A stretch of 64,000 nt of DNA. Origin: Prorocentrum cordatum (taxonomy: Eukaryota; Sar; Dinophyceae; Prorocentrales; Prorocentraceae). Where the stretch lies: the NCBI GenBank assembly GCA_963575745.1, contig CAUYUJ010005002.1, forward strand, positions 648,479 through 712,478, read 5' to 3'. Shown here in pieces: positions 10,581 to 20,089 of the stretch. Below the pieces are notes generated by a model. That model did not search any database, was not told where the DNA came from, and saw only the letters and a list, made by a program, of their open reading frames with translations. The translations under genes were made by a program, and so were the position numbers. Numbering within the stretch: position 1 is the first letter of the stretch; each line of letters opens with the position of its first letter.

Positions 10581-11735
10581 TCGAGGACGTCGGGTCGCAC
10601 CTCGTCGCGCGCCGCCCGCGGATCTCCCAAGGAGGTGGTCAAGGCGGCGAGGGCCAGGCGGGAACATCCTGGTCCGCTGACGCTTCTGCGGGGCGGACTG
10701 TCGGTGCTGGAGGCCAACGCGGTCTCGGAGTCGACGGGCAAGAACTACCACGCCTCCGCCCTCAGGTTTCTGAACTGGTGCCTCTGGACCGCCAGGGACT
10801 TCAAGAGCAGCGTCGAGCTCGACGCGATCCTCGTGGTGTTCTTCGTCCACCTCTTCCTCGACGGGTACGACAGTGCGACGGGCCGCGTCGCGATGGCCTC
10901 TCTGAAGCACCATCTGCCGTCGATGCTGATGGGCAGCCGCCCGCTGCCACGGGCCTTTCGGGCCCTTCAGGGTTGGACGAAGCTCGTGCCGCCGCAGATG
11001 AGGCTGCCGCTGCCGAGGGTCGCGATGTTCGCCATCGTGGGCGTGCTGCTGTCTCAGGGGCTTTTGTCGCAGGCGGTCTTCGTGAGGATCGCGTTCGACG
11101 CGTACCTCCGCCCCAGCGAGGCCTACCGTCTCACGGCGGCCTCCCTGATCGCGCCGAGGTCGGGCGCCACGGAGGGCCACCAGCACTGGGCTCTGTTGGT
11201 GAACGACGCGGCGAGCGGGAGGCCTGGCAAGACGGGGGTCACCGACGAGAGCGCCATCGTCGACGATCCTCTCCTCTGGCCTCTCCTCGAGGCGCTTCGG
11301 CAAGGACGCCGCGCGGAGGAGAGCCTCTGGGCCTTCACGCCGCACCAGCTGCGGCGCGCTTTCGCGGAGGCCCTGGTCCAGCTCGGGATCTCCGACCAGC
11401 AGACCTCCCTCTCCTCGCTGCGCCACGGGGGGGCCTCCGACGACCTCCTCTCGGGTCGCCGCACGAGGAAGGAGGTCAAGGACCGCGGCAGGTGGAGGAC
11501 GGACCAGTCTCTGAACAGGTACGCCAAGCGGGCGCGCATGCAGCAGCGGCTGGGTCAGCTCGACCCTGCGCTGGTCGACTTCGGGCAGAAGGTCGAGAGC
11601 GATCTGCTGGGCCTGATGGACGTGATCGCGAGGGCGGGCATCTTCTCGCTGCCGCTGCCGCCCCTGAGGCCGGTGTCGGCGGCGGCGCCGGTGCAGGCGC
11701 CTCCCGCGATGACCGACAAGTGGCTCTTCGTGTGA
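10533..11735 (+). CDS. Tyrosine recombinase of the DIRS/PAT-like element
   Basis: 400 aa from ATG 10533 to TGA 11735. An N-terminal SAM-like region (about residues 45-150, STGKNYHASALRFLNWCLW) precedes the catalytic domain. Catalytic positions visible: Arg193 in AYLRPSEAYRLT, Lys233 in RPGKTGV, Arg297-His298 in SSLRHGGASDD, Trp321 in RGRWRTDQS and nucleophile Tyr330 in LNRYAKR. The first His of HxxR reads Ser294. The enzyme would join the circular cDNA to target DNA. It overlaps the end of RNase H in another frame. An Ala/Pro-rich tail follows residue 365. Reading frame is intact. Confidence 0.88.
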   Translation: MSRTSRRGKVSSSALASRTSGRTSSRAARGSPKEVVKAARARREHPGPLTLLRGGLSVLEANAVSESTGKNYHASALRFLNWCLWTARDFKSSVELDAILVVFFVHLFLDGYDSATGRVAMASLKHHLPSMLMGSRPLPRAFRALQGWTKLVPPQMRLPLPRVAMFAIVGVLLSQGLLSQAVFVRIAFDAYLRPSEAYRLTAASLIAPRSGATEGHQHWALLVNDAASGRPGKTGVTDESAIVDDPLLWPLLEALRQGRRAEESLWAFTPHQLRRAFAEALVQLGISDQQTSLSSLRHGGASDDLLSGRRTRKEVKDRGRWRTDQSLNRYAKRARMQQRLGQLDPALVDFGQKVESDLLGLMDVIARAGIFSLPLPPLRPVSAAAPVQAPPAMTDKWLFV

Positions 11736-11773
11736 GGCGCCTGTGGCTACGTGCGCGGGCGCATGCCACCGTG

Positions 11774-12505
11774 ATGCCGTACCTCATCATGCTCTGCACC
11801 TGTGTCCCCGACCGAGTTCGGCGAGTGTGCGAGGCCCGCGGGCTCGGCACCGCTGCTGCGAACGTTGCTCGACATCGCCTCGACGACCTCGCTGGCCCTC
11901 AGGTTCTGAAGTCTCTGACTGGCTGGGTGCGCGCCTCGGCTGTGCTCGGAGTCTGGGCGTCGTTGCCCTGGGACACCTGGGCGCCAGGGGCGTCGCGTGT
12001 CCGCAAATTTGATTCTCTGCTGCACGTGAATAGAGCCTCAGAGGCCGCCTGTCGCGCCGTGCGAGTGGCAAACGCGTTGGCTGAATCCACCTTCAAATTG
12101 ATTGCGGAGTGTATCTTCCGCAGAGTCCCGATCATTTTTATGCACCCTGTGTCGAGCCTCATTTGGAGGCATCCCCGCCTGTCCCCTCTCCTTGCCTCTT
12201 CCTCCTCCTGCTCCCTCGATGCGTGCATGTATGCGGGGCGCGTGAGACAGCGACTCCACCTCGTCGGATGGAGCGTGCGGGATCTTGATTGCCTCGCTCG
12301 TCGTTGCCTCTGCGCCCATGGCCTCTGTGATCGCACTCTGAGACGTCACCTGGGAGGCCTGGGACGTCCAGCACTGGACGCCGTAGCTCGTGCCTCTGCT
12401 AAGGGTCTCCCCTCGGAAGTGGCCATTGCTGGCACTGAAATGATAGTGGCCGAAGCTCGTCATCTGTCCCGCGCCGCGAGATATAAGAAAATGTTTGGTC
12501 AATGA
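11774..12505 (+). CDS. Methyltransferase-like ORF of the DIRS/PAT-like element
   Basis: 243 aa from ATG 11774, 38 bases after the recombinase stop, to TGA 12505. It reads VWASLPWDTWAPGASRVRKF, then LIAECIFRRVPIIFMHPVSS followed by LIWRHPRL, then SLDACMYAG and CLCAHGLCDRT. These resemble the PC-SW-AR, ENPxSSxLW and D-x-C-x-Y/FG blocks of the methyltransferase-like module carried by DIRS/PAT elements. The catalytic-looking blocks are altered (LPW for TPC, MHP for ENP), so it may be decayed or divergent. Role in the element is not known. Family call is by motif memory only. Confidence 0.55.
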   Translation: MPYLIMLCTCVPDRVRRVCEARGLGTAAANVARHRLDDLAGPQVLKSLTGWVRASAVLGVWASLPWDTWAPGASRVRKFDSLLHVNRASEAACRAVRVANALAESTFKLIAECIFRRVPIIFMHPVSSLIWRHPRLSPLLASSSSCSLDACMYAGRVRQRLHLVGWSVRDLDCLARRCLCAHGLCDRTLRRHLGGLGRPALDAVARASAKGLPSEVAIAGTEMIVAEARHLSRAARYKKMFGQ

Positions 12506-12546
12506 GTAATTCGGCTGTGGCCACCTGGGTAGACTAGCGTGTGGTA

Positions 12547-12638
12547 CCGTGTCTGTGCTTCACTGCTGGCGTTTCCCTCGAGGCCGCCCTCCGCCGTTTG
12601 CGCAAAGAAGAAACAAGATGGCCCCGAATCGTCCACAT
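12547..12638 (+). repeat. Split direct repeat B1
   Basis: About 92 bp ending CCCCGAATCGTCCACAT. It matches B2 (12737-12828) except at about three bases and abuts A2. Confidence 0.88.
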
Positions 12639-12697
12639 ACAGCGACTTGTCGGCATTTGTGGCAACACCGCGGCCGTATTCCCTTGCTCAAGTTCTA
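12637..12697 (+). repeat. Split direct repeat A2
   Basis: 61-bp copy of A1. The B1|A2 junction reads CCACATACAGCG and shares the central AT with both ends of the element. Confidence 0.9.
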
Positions 12698-12736
12698 CCC
12701 TGGGCCCCCCAACCCACTTGAGCTTTTAATGTTTCT

Positions 12737-12828
12737 CCGCGTCTGTGCTTCACTGCTGGCGTTTCCCTCGAGGCCGCCCTCCGCCGCTTGCACAAAGAAG
12801 AAACAAGATGGCCCCGAATCGTCCACAT
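12737..12828 (+). repeat. Split direct repeat B2 (right terminus)
   Basis: Copy of B1; it ends GTCCACAT and is followed directly by GATAATGATGATG of the microsatellite. Confidence 0.9.
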
Positions 12829-13287
12829 GATAATGATGATGATGCTGAGGATGCTGATGATGATGCTGATGATGATGATGATGAGGATGCTGATGCTGAT
12901 GCTGATGATGACAACGATGATGATGCTGATGATGACGGTGAGGATGATGATAATGATTATGATGATGCTGGTGATGGTGATGTTGATGCTGGTGCTGATG
13001 CGGATGCTGGTGATGATGCTAAGGCGGGTGATGATGTTGAGGATGCGGGCGGATGATGAGGAGGAGGAAGAGGAGGAGGATACTGATGCTGCTGCTGATG
13101 ATGATGATGGCGAGGATGATGATGATGCTGATGACGAAGATGCTTATGATGCTGATGATAATGATGATGATGGTGATGGTGATGATGATGATGCTGATGA
13201 TGATGATGGCGACGATGCTGCTGCTGCTGCTGGTGATGATTATGCTGATAATGCTGATTATTATGATTCTGATGATGGTGATGATGC

Positions 13288-13319
<32 letters not shown>

Positions 13320-13410
13320 GCGGTGGTGGTGGTGATGCTGATTCCGATGATGCCGATGATGCCGACTCTGATCGTGGTGAGGATGCCGATCCGGATGAGG
13401 ATAAGAATTA
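12829..13410. repeat. GAT-rich microsatellite, right half
   Basis: Same GAT/GCT trinucleotide texture as 5570-6640. Frames reading poly-Asp, Met or Ile here are compositional. Confidence 0.9.
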
Positions 13411-13439
13411 GGATAGGGAGGCGGAGGAGCAGGAGGCCG

Positions 13440-14000
13440 TCACATGCGACACTTTTCGAATTCATTTCTTGTGGAGCTTTCATGGAGCTCATTTGGGCCG
13501 TCTTGGGGATCTTGTGGCCGCCTGTGGGGCAGTCTTCCGGGTACCTTGCGGCCGTCCTGGGGTCACCATTTTGGCCGTCCTGGGCCTTCTTGGCCGTATG
13601 GGGTGTCCGGTGTCCGTCGTGACGCCATCTTGGTGCCGTCCTCTTCCGTCGTGGGGCTTTCTAAGACTGTCTTGGGCCCGTCTTGGATCCCTCTTGGGCC
13701 AGCGCGGGGTTTGCTCTGACCATCTTGGGACCCTCTTGGCGGCCTTTAGGGCCGTCTTGGGGCCACCTTTGAGGCTTCTTGGGCCGTCTCTAGCTGACGG
13801 CAGCCGGTAAAGGCGAGAATGCGAATATTATACAAAACCTACAGACGGACATGAGTGGGTTTGGCTTTTTCGGTCCCTGCTGAAGGTCCTCTTGTGGCAC
13901 TCTTTGTGGCGTATTGGGCCGTCGTGAGGCCATATTCGGCCGCCTTGGGGCCATTTTGGGCCCTCTTCGAGGTATCTTGGGCCATCTTGGTGTCTTTGGT
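13440..14000. repeat. Degenerate CTTGGG-CCGTC repeat region
   Basis: Short imperfect units such as GGCCGTCTTGGG, TTGGGCC and CATCTTGG recur roughly every 10-30 bases. Similar blocks lie at 15740-16090, 49490-49760 and 57545-57710. No coding signal. Confidence 0.6.
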
Positions 14001-14032
14001 TGCCTGCGTGGCCGTCTGCTCGGAAGCTCGGG

Positions 14033-15025
14033 ATGCATACCCATCGTTTTCAACAAGTGATCGGCCTATTGGTTTTACCAGGGAACGTGGCCTCGGGAGG
14101 GAGGGGGATGCATGCGCGAGACTGCGAGTCAAGGGGGGGTAGTGCAGAAGCCCTACCAGACACACCTTGGCATTCTTCCACGCCTCAACGTACCAGGGGG
14201 CACGGTCGCGAATATTCGATGCAAGCGCGAGACCCCTTCAGATTCCGACGTTCTGAACTCTCGAACCGCCTTTCTAGAGAAGTGAAGGTCCTGCAGAGTG
14301 ACACCCACGCGCGTCTTAAACTTGCATCTATGCACATGTGCTCGTCGTCAATCGTACTAGTACCCCTCCAGGTGATCAGTTCTGAGGAGGTAGTGGAAGT
14401 GCCCTACGACTTGTACGTCGTGCGAGAAGAAGTACATCTGAAACCTCAAATCGAGCGCATCGTGAAGGATGTGGTCATCCCATATGCTCAAGAGGAGATC
14501 GTGGAAGTTCCTGAAGAGAGAGTGTCGACAAGAGTTGTTGAAGTACCGCAGTTCACGACAATCGTGAACCGGCGGCACATCCCCAGTTTCGTCAATGGCA
14601 CTGGGAAGCCATCACCAGCAGTGACGCGGGAGGCCATGGCTGCGCAGGAAGCCCACGAGGAGCGCTTGTGGGTTGAGGTGAACGAGTTGCGGGTCAAGAA
14701 CGAGCAACTTGCGGAGCACTGCAGCCAGCAGAAGCTGGAACTCGAGCAGTGCCACGCACGAGTGAACGCGATGGTGGACGATCTGTCCGAAGAGAAGAGA
14801 AAGCAGTTCGAGCTATCCGTGAAGCTGAAGGCGGCCAGCGGACACAGCTACGCTGGAATAGTCACGACGGTGGTCAAGCAAGCATATTCCCCGACTGCGC
14901 CAGCGGCCTGCGGCGACTCGTGCGCGCCCACTTCGGCGCTCCTGGACCAGGTGCCCCATAGGGGTGCCGCCGCAGCAGCAGATCCCGTCCCGCATGATGC
15001 CTGCAGGGCGGACGCCTCCGCCTGA
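14033..15025 (+). CDS. Alveolin-like VEVP-repeat and coiled-coil protein, partial or single exon
   Basis: The reading frame holds EEVVEVPYDLYVVREEV, LKPQIERIVKDVVIPYAQ and EIVEVPEERVSTRVVEVPQ (about 14375-14560), the charged-hydrophobic VEVP repeats of alveolin/IMC proteins, which form the cortical network under alveolar sacs. A coiled-coil-like segment follows (about 14630-14850, EERLWVEVNELRVKNEQLA), then an Ala/Pro-rich tail to the stop. An acceptor-like CTCCAG sits before 14372 in phase 0, so the exon may begin there, with the sequence from ATG 14033 being intron or 5' sequence. Alternative: another VEVP-rich coiled-coil protein. The 3' end is also uncertain because several frames stay open. 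Confidence 0.55.
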   Translation: MHTHRFQQVIGLLVLPGNVASGGRGMHARDCESRGGSAEALPDTPWHSSTPQRTRGHGREYSMQARDPFRFRRSELSNRLSREVKVLQSDTHARLKLASMHMCSSSIVLVPLQVISSEEVVEVPYDLYVVREEVHLKPQIERIVKDVVIPYAQEEIVEVPEERVSTRVVEVPQFTTIVNRRHIPSFVNGTGKPSPAVTREAMAAQEAHEERLWVEVNELRVKNEQLAEHCSQQKLELEQCHARVNAMVDDLSEEKRKQFELSVKLKAASGHSYAGIVTTVVKQAYSPTAPAACGDSCAPTSALLDQVPHRGAAAAADPVPHDACRADASA

Positions 15026-15129
15026 GGCGGCAGCGCGGCTGGGGCGGAGCCGCCAGGCCTGCTCGCCTGGCGAGCATCGGCACGTGCGAGCCTCGAGTGG
15101 AGGCGGTCTTTGCCAGGCTGTCGCAAAAG

Positions 15130-15480
15130 CGACCCTCTCTGCATCAGTGCGCCCCTCCTCCTCCTCTCGTCCCCCTTTCCCCAGCTTCTTTACTTTCTCC
15201 GCCCCCTCCCCCCCCTTTCCCTCCCCCCCCCCCGTTCCTTTCTCCTCTCCCACTCCACCCTCTCCCCGTCGCAGCCCCCCCCCCCCCACACTCCCGGTCC
15301 CCCGTCTCCTTTCCCCTGCCCGCCCGCCCTGTTTCGTCTCTCCTTCTCTCCTCCTTGCTCCTTGCCACTTCCTTCTCCACCCTCATGCCCCTGCCCTCAG
15401 CCCCTGCCACTACCCGTCACACTCCCTTTCCCTTTCCCTGCCACTCCCCTTCCAATCCATTGTGATTCCCTGCCTCCCAC
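15130..15480. repeat. C/T-rich tract
   Basis: About 350 bases almost purely pyrimidine on this strand, with runs of C up to 11. Long Pro/Ser/Leu frames here are compositional. Confidence 0.8.
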
Positions 15481-16120
15481 CCCCATATTCACACCAATGC
15501 CGAATAATCAAGCGGGGGTGGTCACTTGGGGGTCAAGAGCGGGCTGTCCTGTGCGGAGCGTGGGGTGAGCGGATGGCGTTCGGGGGTTGATTGGCGCGGG
15601 TGGGGGGAAGAAAGGGCTATTTGGCGCGGTGGTATGTGTGGGGGTGCTTGTCCAAAAACGTGGAATCCATTCGTCCTTCTTGTCTCACTTTTTCTGGTGC
15701 GCCAACGGATTACAGAGTTAGCACCCATTCATCTCCGCTCTTGGGCGCTCTCGGGCCTCTCTTGGAGAAGTCTAGGGACGCTCTTGGGGGTCATCTGGGC
15801 CCCGGCGGCCCCGTTGGAGCCCTTCACAGGGGTCGCCTTGGAGCTATATTGTGCGATCTTTGAGGAACCTGGTGGCCTCAGAATCATCGGGGGCGGGACG
15901 GCGAGAATGCCAAAGCCATCGGAAACAACACTGAATGATTTTGACCTCTTGCGGAAGCACTGCAACACCAGATGTTTGCCCCGTGCAGTTGACCTCTTGG
16001 GACCATCTAGATGGGCCTTCATCTGCCATCTTGAGCCATTGTGATGTGCGCTGGGTCGTCTTGGACGCGTCTTGGGGCATCTAGGGGCCATGTAAGGTTT
16101 TGATAGGATTTTAGCTTTCC
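15481..16120. repeat. CTTGG-type degenerate repeats, no gene
   Basis: From 15740 the CTCTTGG/CGTCTTGG words recur. No coding motif found on either strand. Confidence 0.45.
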
Positions 16121-16194
16121 CGTCTTGTCGGTCTTCAGAGCGGCCCACGGCGGCCCACGGGGCACCGCGAGGCGCTCCAGCGATCAGCCCAGGG

Positions 16195-17045
16195 GAGCCC
16201 GAAGAGGGGCTTCTGGGAAGATGCCGTGGCTCCGGGGGCCCGCCTGGGACCGCGTGGAGGGCCTAGATCCCGAAGACGCCGCCGAGAAGGCCCAGATCGG
16301 CCCAAGAAGGGCCTAGACTTCCCAGGAGCGTCGAAGAGACCCCCCGGGCGCCCGAAGAGGCCCTCGTGAGAATACTCCAGAGGTCCCCGGCAGGCGACAT
16401 GCTCGGAATGTTCTGATGCATCTCAGCATTTTCGCCAGGAAGCTGGATACACAGACTGTGGCCCGCTTGGGCGGGAGCTGGATCCACATGTGGCCAGGTG
16501 TCTCTCCAGCGCTCGGCCCTTCGTTGGCCGTGTGCGTTGGCCCTCCGGATGCTCCACGTGTGAAGCCAGCCACGTGTGTTTCCAGTTTCCAGGTCGGGTT
16601 CCTGCTCGTTTGGTGTTTTGAACGCCCGCAGCAGTCCAAGAGCCCTCCAGCATCGCCCCAAGACGGCGCAACAGGGCCCCGCGAGCCTCTCCAGCAGGCC
16701 CTTGAGAGCCCCAAGGCTCAGCGGCGAAATCCGAACCCTAGCCTCGCCGATCAACGATTCAGGCAACTTGATGGGCGGCGGGGATAGGGTTCGGAATTCA
16801 TCGAACACTTAGCGAAATCTGAACCCTGAACCCTACACCCGCTTCCCATCGATTCAGGAGAATCGATGGTTGGTGGGGGTAGGGTTCGGATGTCGCGCCA
16901 CCTGGAGGCGTGTCTGTGGGAAAATCCCGAGGCTCCGGGGGGCGCGCCCGGGACCGTCTGGGGGGGGCCCAGAGCCCGAAGGTGCCGCCCACACCGCCAG
17001 CACAGGCCTGAGAAGGGCCAAGAGGGCCCCGAGAGCTTCGACGCT
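16195..17045. repeat. Diverged direct duplicates around a paired inverted motif
   Basis: A block near 16217-16330 (GCCGTGGCTCCGGGGG and on) recurs diverged at 16928-17045 (CCCGAGGCTCCGGGGGG). Between them are two tandem units of about 85-95 bp (about 16728-16800 and 16811-16892), each opening with CGAAATC[C/T]GAACCCT and closing with [G/T]AGGGTTCGGA, so each has inverted ends. No ORF with recognisable motif. Confidence 0.5.
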
Positions 17046-17275
17046 GCCCTGAAGGCCCCAGGGGGTCGCAGGAGAATGCCACACATGCCCTGGCAAACAA
17101 AACTCCATGATTTTTGTTCGTACATTCTTCCATCCGTGGGGCGGTTCTCGAGCTCGGGGCCTGGAGTGAGAGCTGCCGCAGACTCCGTCGGTTGCTTCTC
17201 GCACGTTTGTCCTGCGCAGCAGTGCCACCAGTCCTTTTCGACGGGCCAGCATGCTAATCAGCGGCAACGTTAAAG

Positions 17276-17455
17276 GGGGGGATAGGGTCAGGGGGGGATG
17301 CATCGACCCCCGATCGCCCATTGAACGCCGATGGGGCGCACTGGCCCTGTCCGCCCAGGAGCGTGCGGATTCACCATTGGGGGCCTATATCGCCGGTCTA
17401 TCGGCAATGTATCGCCGATTCCAGGTCGATGTTTCCCCTGTCGTTGCCCCTCAGC
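17276..17455 (+). repeat. Dispersed repeat family 1, copy 1
   Basis: Shares words and order with 25262-25445: GGATAGGGTCAGGG, GCATCGAC, CCCAGGAGCGT, GGATTC, TTGGGGGCC, ATCGCCG, CTATCGCC, GTCGATGTTTCCCC versus CTCGATGTCCGCCCC. Same orientation, diverged. No coding sense. Confidence 0.6.
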
Positions 17456-18060
17456 TGCGCACGCCTGTCCCCCGCCTTCGGGCCACCCTCCCGCGCGTAG
17501 ACAGTTGTCCGTTCCTCGTTGCTTCTAACCCGGGCCTCGTGCCAGGCCCGCCCTTGTACATGGGTGGCGCTCCCCCTTACCCTGAGGGCACCCTGGTGGC
17601 TCTCTCGAACGCTCCCTGGGCTTCCGCAGGAGTCTCCCTGCGCGTCCGAGGTGGCTCGAGTGACTTCAAAGCTGTCCGCAGAGCTCACATCAGACGAGGA
17701 GAAGTTATCGATAACGGTACCATTCCGTCATTCTCACCTTTTGGGTTTCCTGGGAGACCCTCGTCGCCACGGCTGGATTCGTCTCCAAATGTTGGTCAGA
17801 ACGCACCCTGGGAGAGGTCCGACGGAGCAGCGGTATCGGTATCTTTTCGCCCCCCATCAAACAGGGGTCCAGCGAAACCCTGGAGCCTCCCAAGACGGCC
17901 ACAAGGCGCACCGAAAGCATTCCCAATCTATTCCCAACAAGCGAAAAGGAATGACTTTGTTGCGGCTGCTGCTTGACTTTTGCCAAGTTGTACTCTCCGC
18001 TTGGAGTGCCCCGAATGGCCCTTGATATGCGTATTCCTCGATCCACGCACACACATATGT
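17456..18060. other. No gene recognised
   Basis: Short frames on both strands without motif; on the minus strand a 60-70 residue open stretch near 17800-18000 is not recognisable. Confidence 0.4.
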
Positions 18061-18077
18061 ATTTAACGGATGGCAAA

Positions 18078-18590
18078 TAACGTAATGTAATGTAATGTAA
18101 TGGAATGGAATGGAATGCATTGTACTGCAATGCGCTGTAATGTAAGGTCGAGGAATGCGATGTCGTGTAGTGTAGTGTAAGAAATTGTAAAGTATGCATG
18201 TATACATGTATGACATGCATACATGTCATACATGCATACACACATAAACACACACATGCACACATGCATGCATACATGCATGTATGTGTGTAGGCATGTC
18301 TGTATGCATGTATGTTTAAGTATGCATGTATGCATGCATGCATGCATCTATCTATGTATGGATGTGTGTACGCATGTATGCTTGTACGTTCATACATCTG
18401 TATGTGTATATAGATATGTATATCTAAAACTATAGTTGTATGCATTCATGCGTGCATGTATGTATGCATATACATACGCGTATACATGTATGCATGTGTG
18501 CGGATATGTCTGCATGTACGTACAGATTATGCGTTCTTTGATGTATGTACGTATGGGTGTGCATGTCTGTAATGCATGTACGTATAGGAC
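18078..18590. repeat. TAATG and ATGT/ATGC microsatellites
   Basis: TAATG/GAATG pentamers (about 18078-18120) pass into ATGT/CATG tetramers (about 18190-18590). Confidence 0.85.
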
Positions 18591-18604
18591 ACCGGAGAAT
18601 AACC

Positions 18605-18960
18605 CCTATCATCGTCTCTGTAGGGCTATAGGGCACTGGGGCTATTGGGCTAAAGGGCCATCGGCCTATAGGTCTACAGGGCTACAGGCTATAGGGCTAA
18701 AGGGCCATAGGGCTATAGGGCTATAGGGCTATGGGGATATGGGGCTCTGGGGCTCTGGGGCTATAGGGCCACAGGTATATAGGGCTGTGGGGCCATAGGG
18801 CTACCGGACCATAACGGTATGGGGTTATAGGTCTATAGGGCAAAAGGGCTACATCCATATATAACTACATGTCTATAGGGCTATAGGCTATATCAGGATA
18901 CAGGACGATAGAGGCTGTAAGGCTGTAGGGCTGCAGGACTATATGGCTACAAGGCACCCG
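18605..18960. repeat. Degenerate GGGCTATA array
   Basis: GGGCTATAG/GGGCCATAG units; reverse complement of the 3985-4432 array type. Confidence 0.85.
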
Positions 18961-19217
18961 GGCACCCGGGTACCTGGTTTGATCGTCGGGTGGTTGTAAG
19001 TGGGATAAACGCGTTCATGTAGATTGAACTGAGTTAGCTTGTCATTGATAAATATGGTGAACGATGATGCCATCTTATATGCTTCCACGCTTAGTTGTCA
19101 GTATAAATATATGTGTAAGTCACGTAATAGCTTAGATACCTTTGCTAAGTCGATCAGGCCTGCTGTGTCCTCCTTTGTTTGGTAGATTTCCCGAATCTGC
19201 TTCTTATCAACAAAACT

Positions 19218-19233
19218 TATTATTAGTACTATT

Positions 19234-19284
<51 letters not shown>

Positions 19285-19325
19285 ATTATTAGTATTATTA
19301 TTATTGTTGTTATTATTATTATATA
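19218..19325. repeat. ATT trinucleotide microsatellite
   Basis: About 108 bp of ATT with few interruptions. The sequence 18961-19217 is AT-richer and has no gene. Confidence 0.9.
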
Positions 19326-19429
19326 TACATATGAGTTTAAACGTGTTGCTGTTATGTTTGTTCATGTTTGATATTTTTGATGACTGTAGGAGCGTTTTTT
19401 TATGCTCGGGACAGGAATCGCAGGCCCAT

Positions 19430-19980
19430 CCCGCCCAAGCCCGCGGCGGCGGTGCGGCCGCGCCCTTACGCCTGGGGGGAGCCGCCTTCCCCCTCCATCC
19501 CTCTTCGCTCCTCCCCTGCCCCCCCATGCCTATCCCCCCCTCGCCCGCCCCCCTCCCGCGGGGGGGCGGGCCGCCTTCCTCTCGCCTCGCCACCCTTCCC
19601 CTCCATTCGGCGGCAAACCGCCCCCGCGCCGCGCCCCTGCCCCCCCCCTACCTTGCCCTCCTGCTACGGCTGCCACCTTCGGCGGCCGACCGCACCCCCT
19701 TTCCCCCCTTTATTCGGCGGCAGGCCGCCTCATCCCGTCGGCGGCAGACCGCCTCTCCCCCCATCCCTCTTCGGCGGCAAACCGCCTCCCTCATTTCTTT
19801 TCCGCTTCCTCATCCCGTTAATTCGGCGGTGGCCCCCCTCCGACCTCCGCCGCCCTCGTCGCGGAGGAGAGAGACGATGAAACGGCGGGGGAAAGGGGGA
19901 AACGCGGGGGGGGGGAGGAGGACGAGGAGGACGAGGAGGAGGGGGAGGAGGACAAGGAGAAGGAGGAGGGGGGGGATTTC
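19430..19980. repeat. C-rich region with CGGCGGCAAACCGCC words, then GGA tract
   Basis: TTCGGCGGCAAACCGCC-like words recur at about 19605, 19710, 19735 and 19770 in pyrimidine-rich DNA, followed by a GAGGA tract (19900-19975). The complementary G-rich version with TTTGCCGCCGAG lies at 22640-22830, so the two blocks flank 20-22.6 kb in opposite orientation. Confidence 0.55.
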
Positions 19981-20089
19981 CGCCGCGCGCCCTCTCTGGC
20001 TCGAGCTTCTTTTATGGGTGGCGCGCGCCCCGCGCGGCGCACGCGGGCCCGCGTCGCGGGCCCGCGCGGCGGGCGCGCAGCGGGCGGCA

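Larger units (their letters stand above)
6641..12828 (+). mobile_element. DIRS/PAT-like tyrosine-recombinase retrotransposon with split direct repeats
   Basis: 6188-bp element inside a GAT microsatellite. Order: A1 (6641-6701), gag-like frame, RT-RNase H, tyrosine recombinase, methyltransferase-like ORF, B1 (12547-12638), A2 (12637-12697), 39-bp spacer, B2 (12737-12828). A1/A2 match at 60 of 61 bases, B1/B2 at about 89 of 92. B1 abuts A2, as expected if B1-A2 copies the junction of a circular intermediate (B2 joined to A1). This split-direct-repeat plan is known from PAT and Ngaro elements; a methyltransferase-like ORF is known from DIRS and PAT, so PAT-like is the best fit. No DDE integrase, LTRs or target duplication are seen, consistent with recombinase-mediated insertion. 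Confidence 0.88.

Noticed and set aside
10007-12505. 832-residue open frame spanning RNase H to the methyltransferase-like end
   Set aside because: Only its start (RNase H) and its end (from 11774) look coding; the middle lies opposite the frame of an intact recombinase and stays open because of high GC.
15097-15590. Pro/Ser/Leu-rich frames in the pyrimidine tract
   Set aside because: Compositional; all three forward frames are open.
16030-16045. Minus-strand ATGGCTCAAG as another spliced-leader relic
   Set aside because: Only 10 bases match, without CCATTTT or tandem copies.
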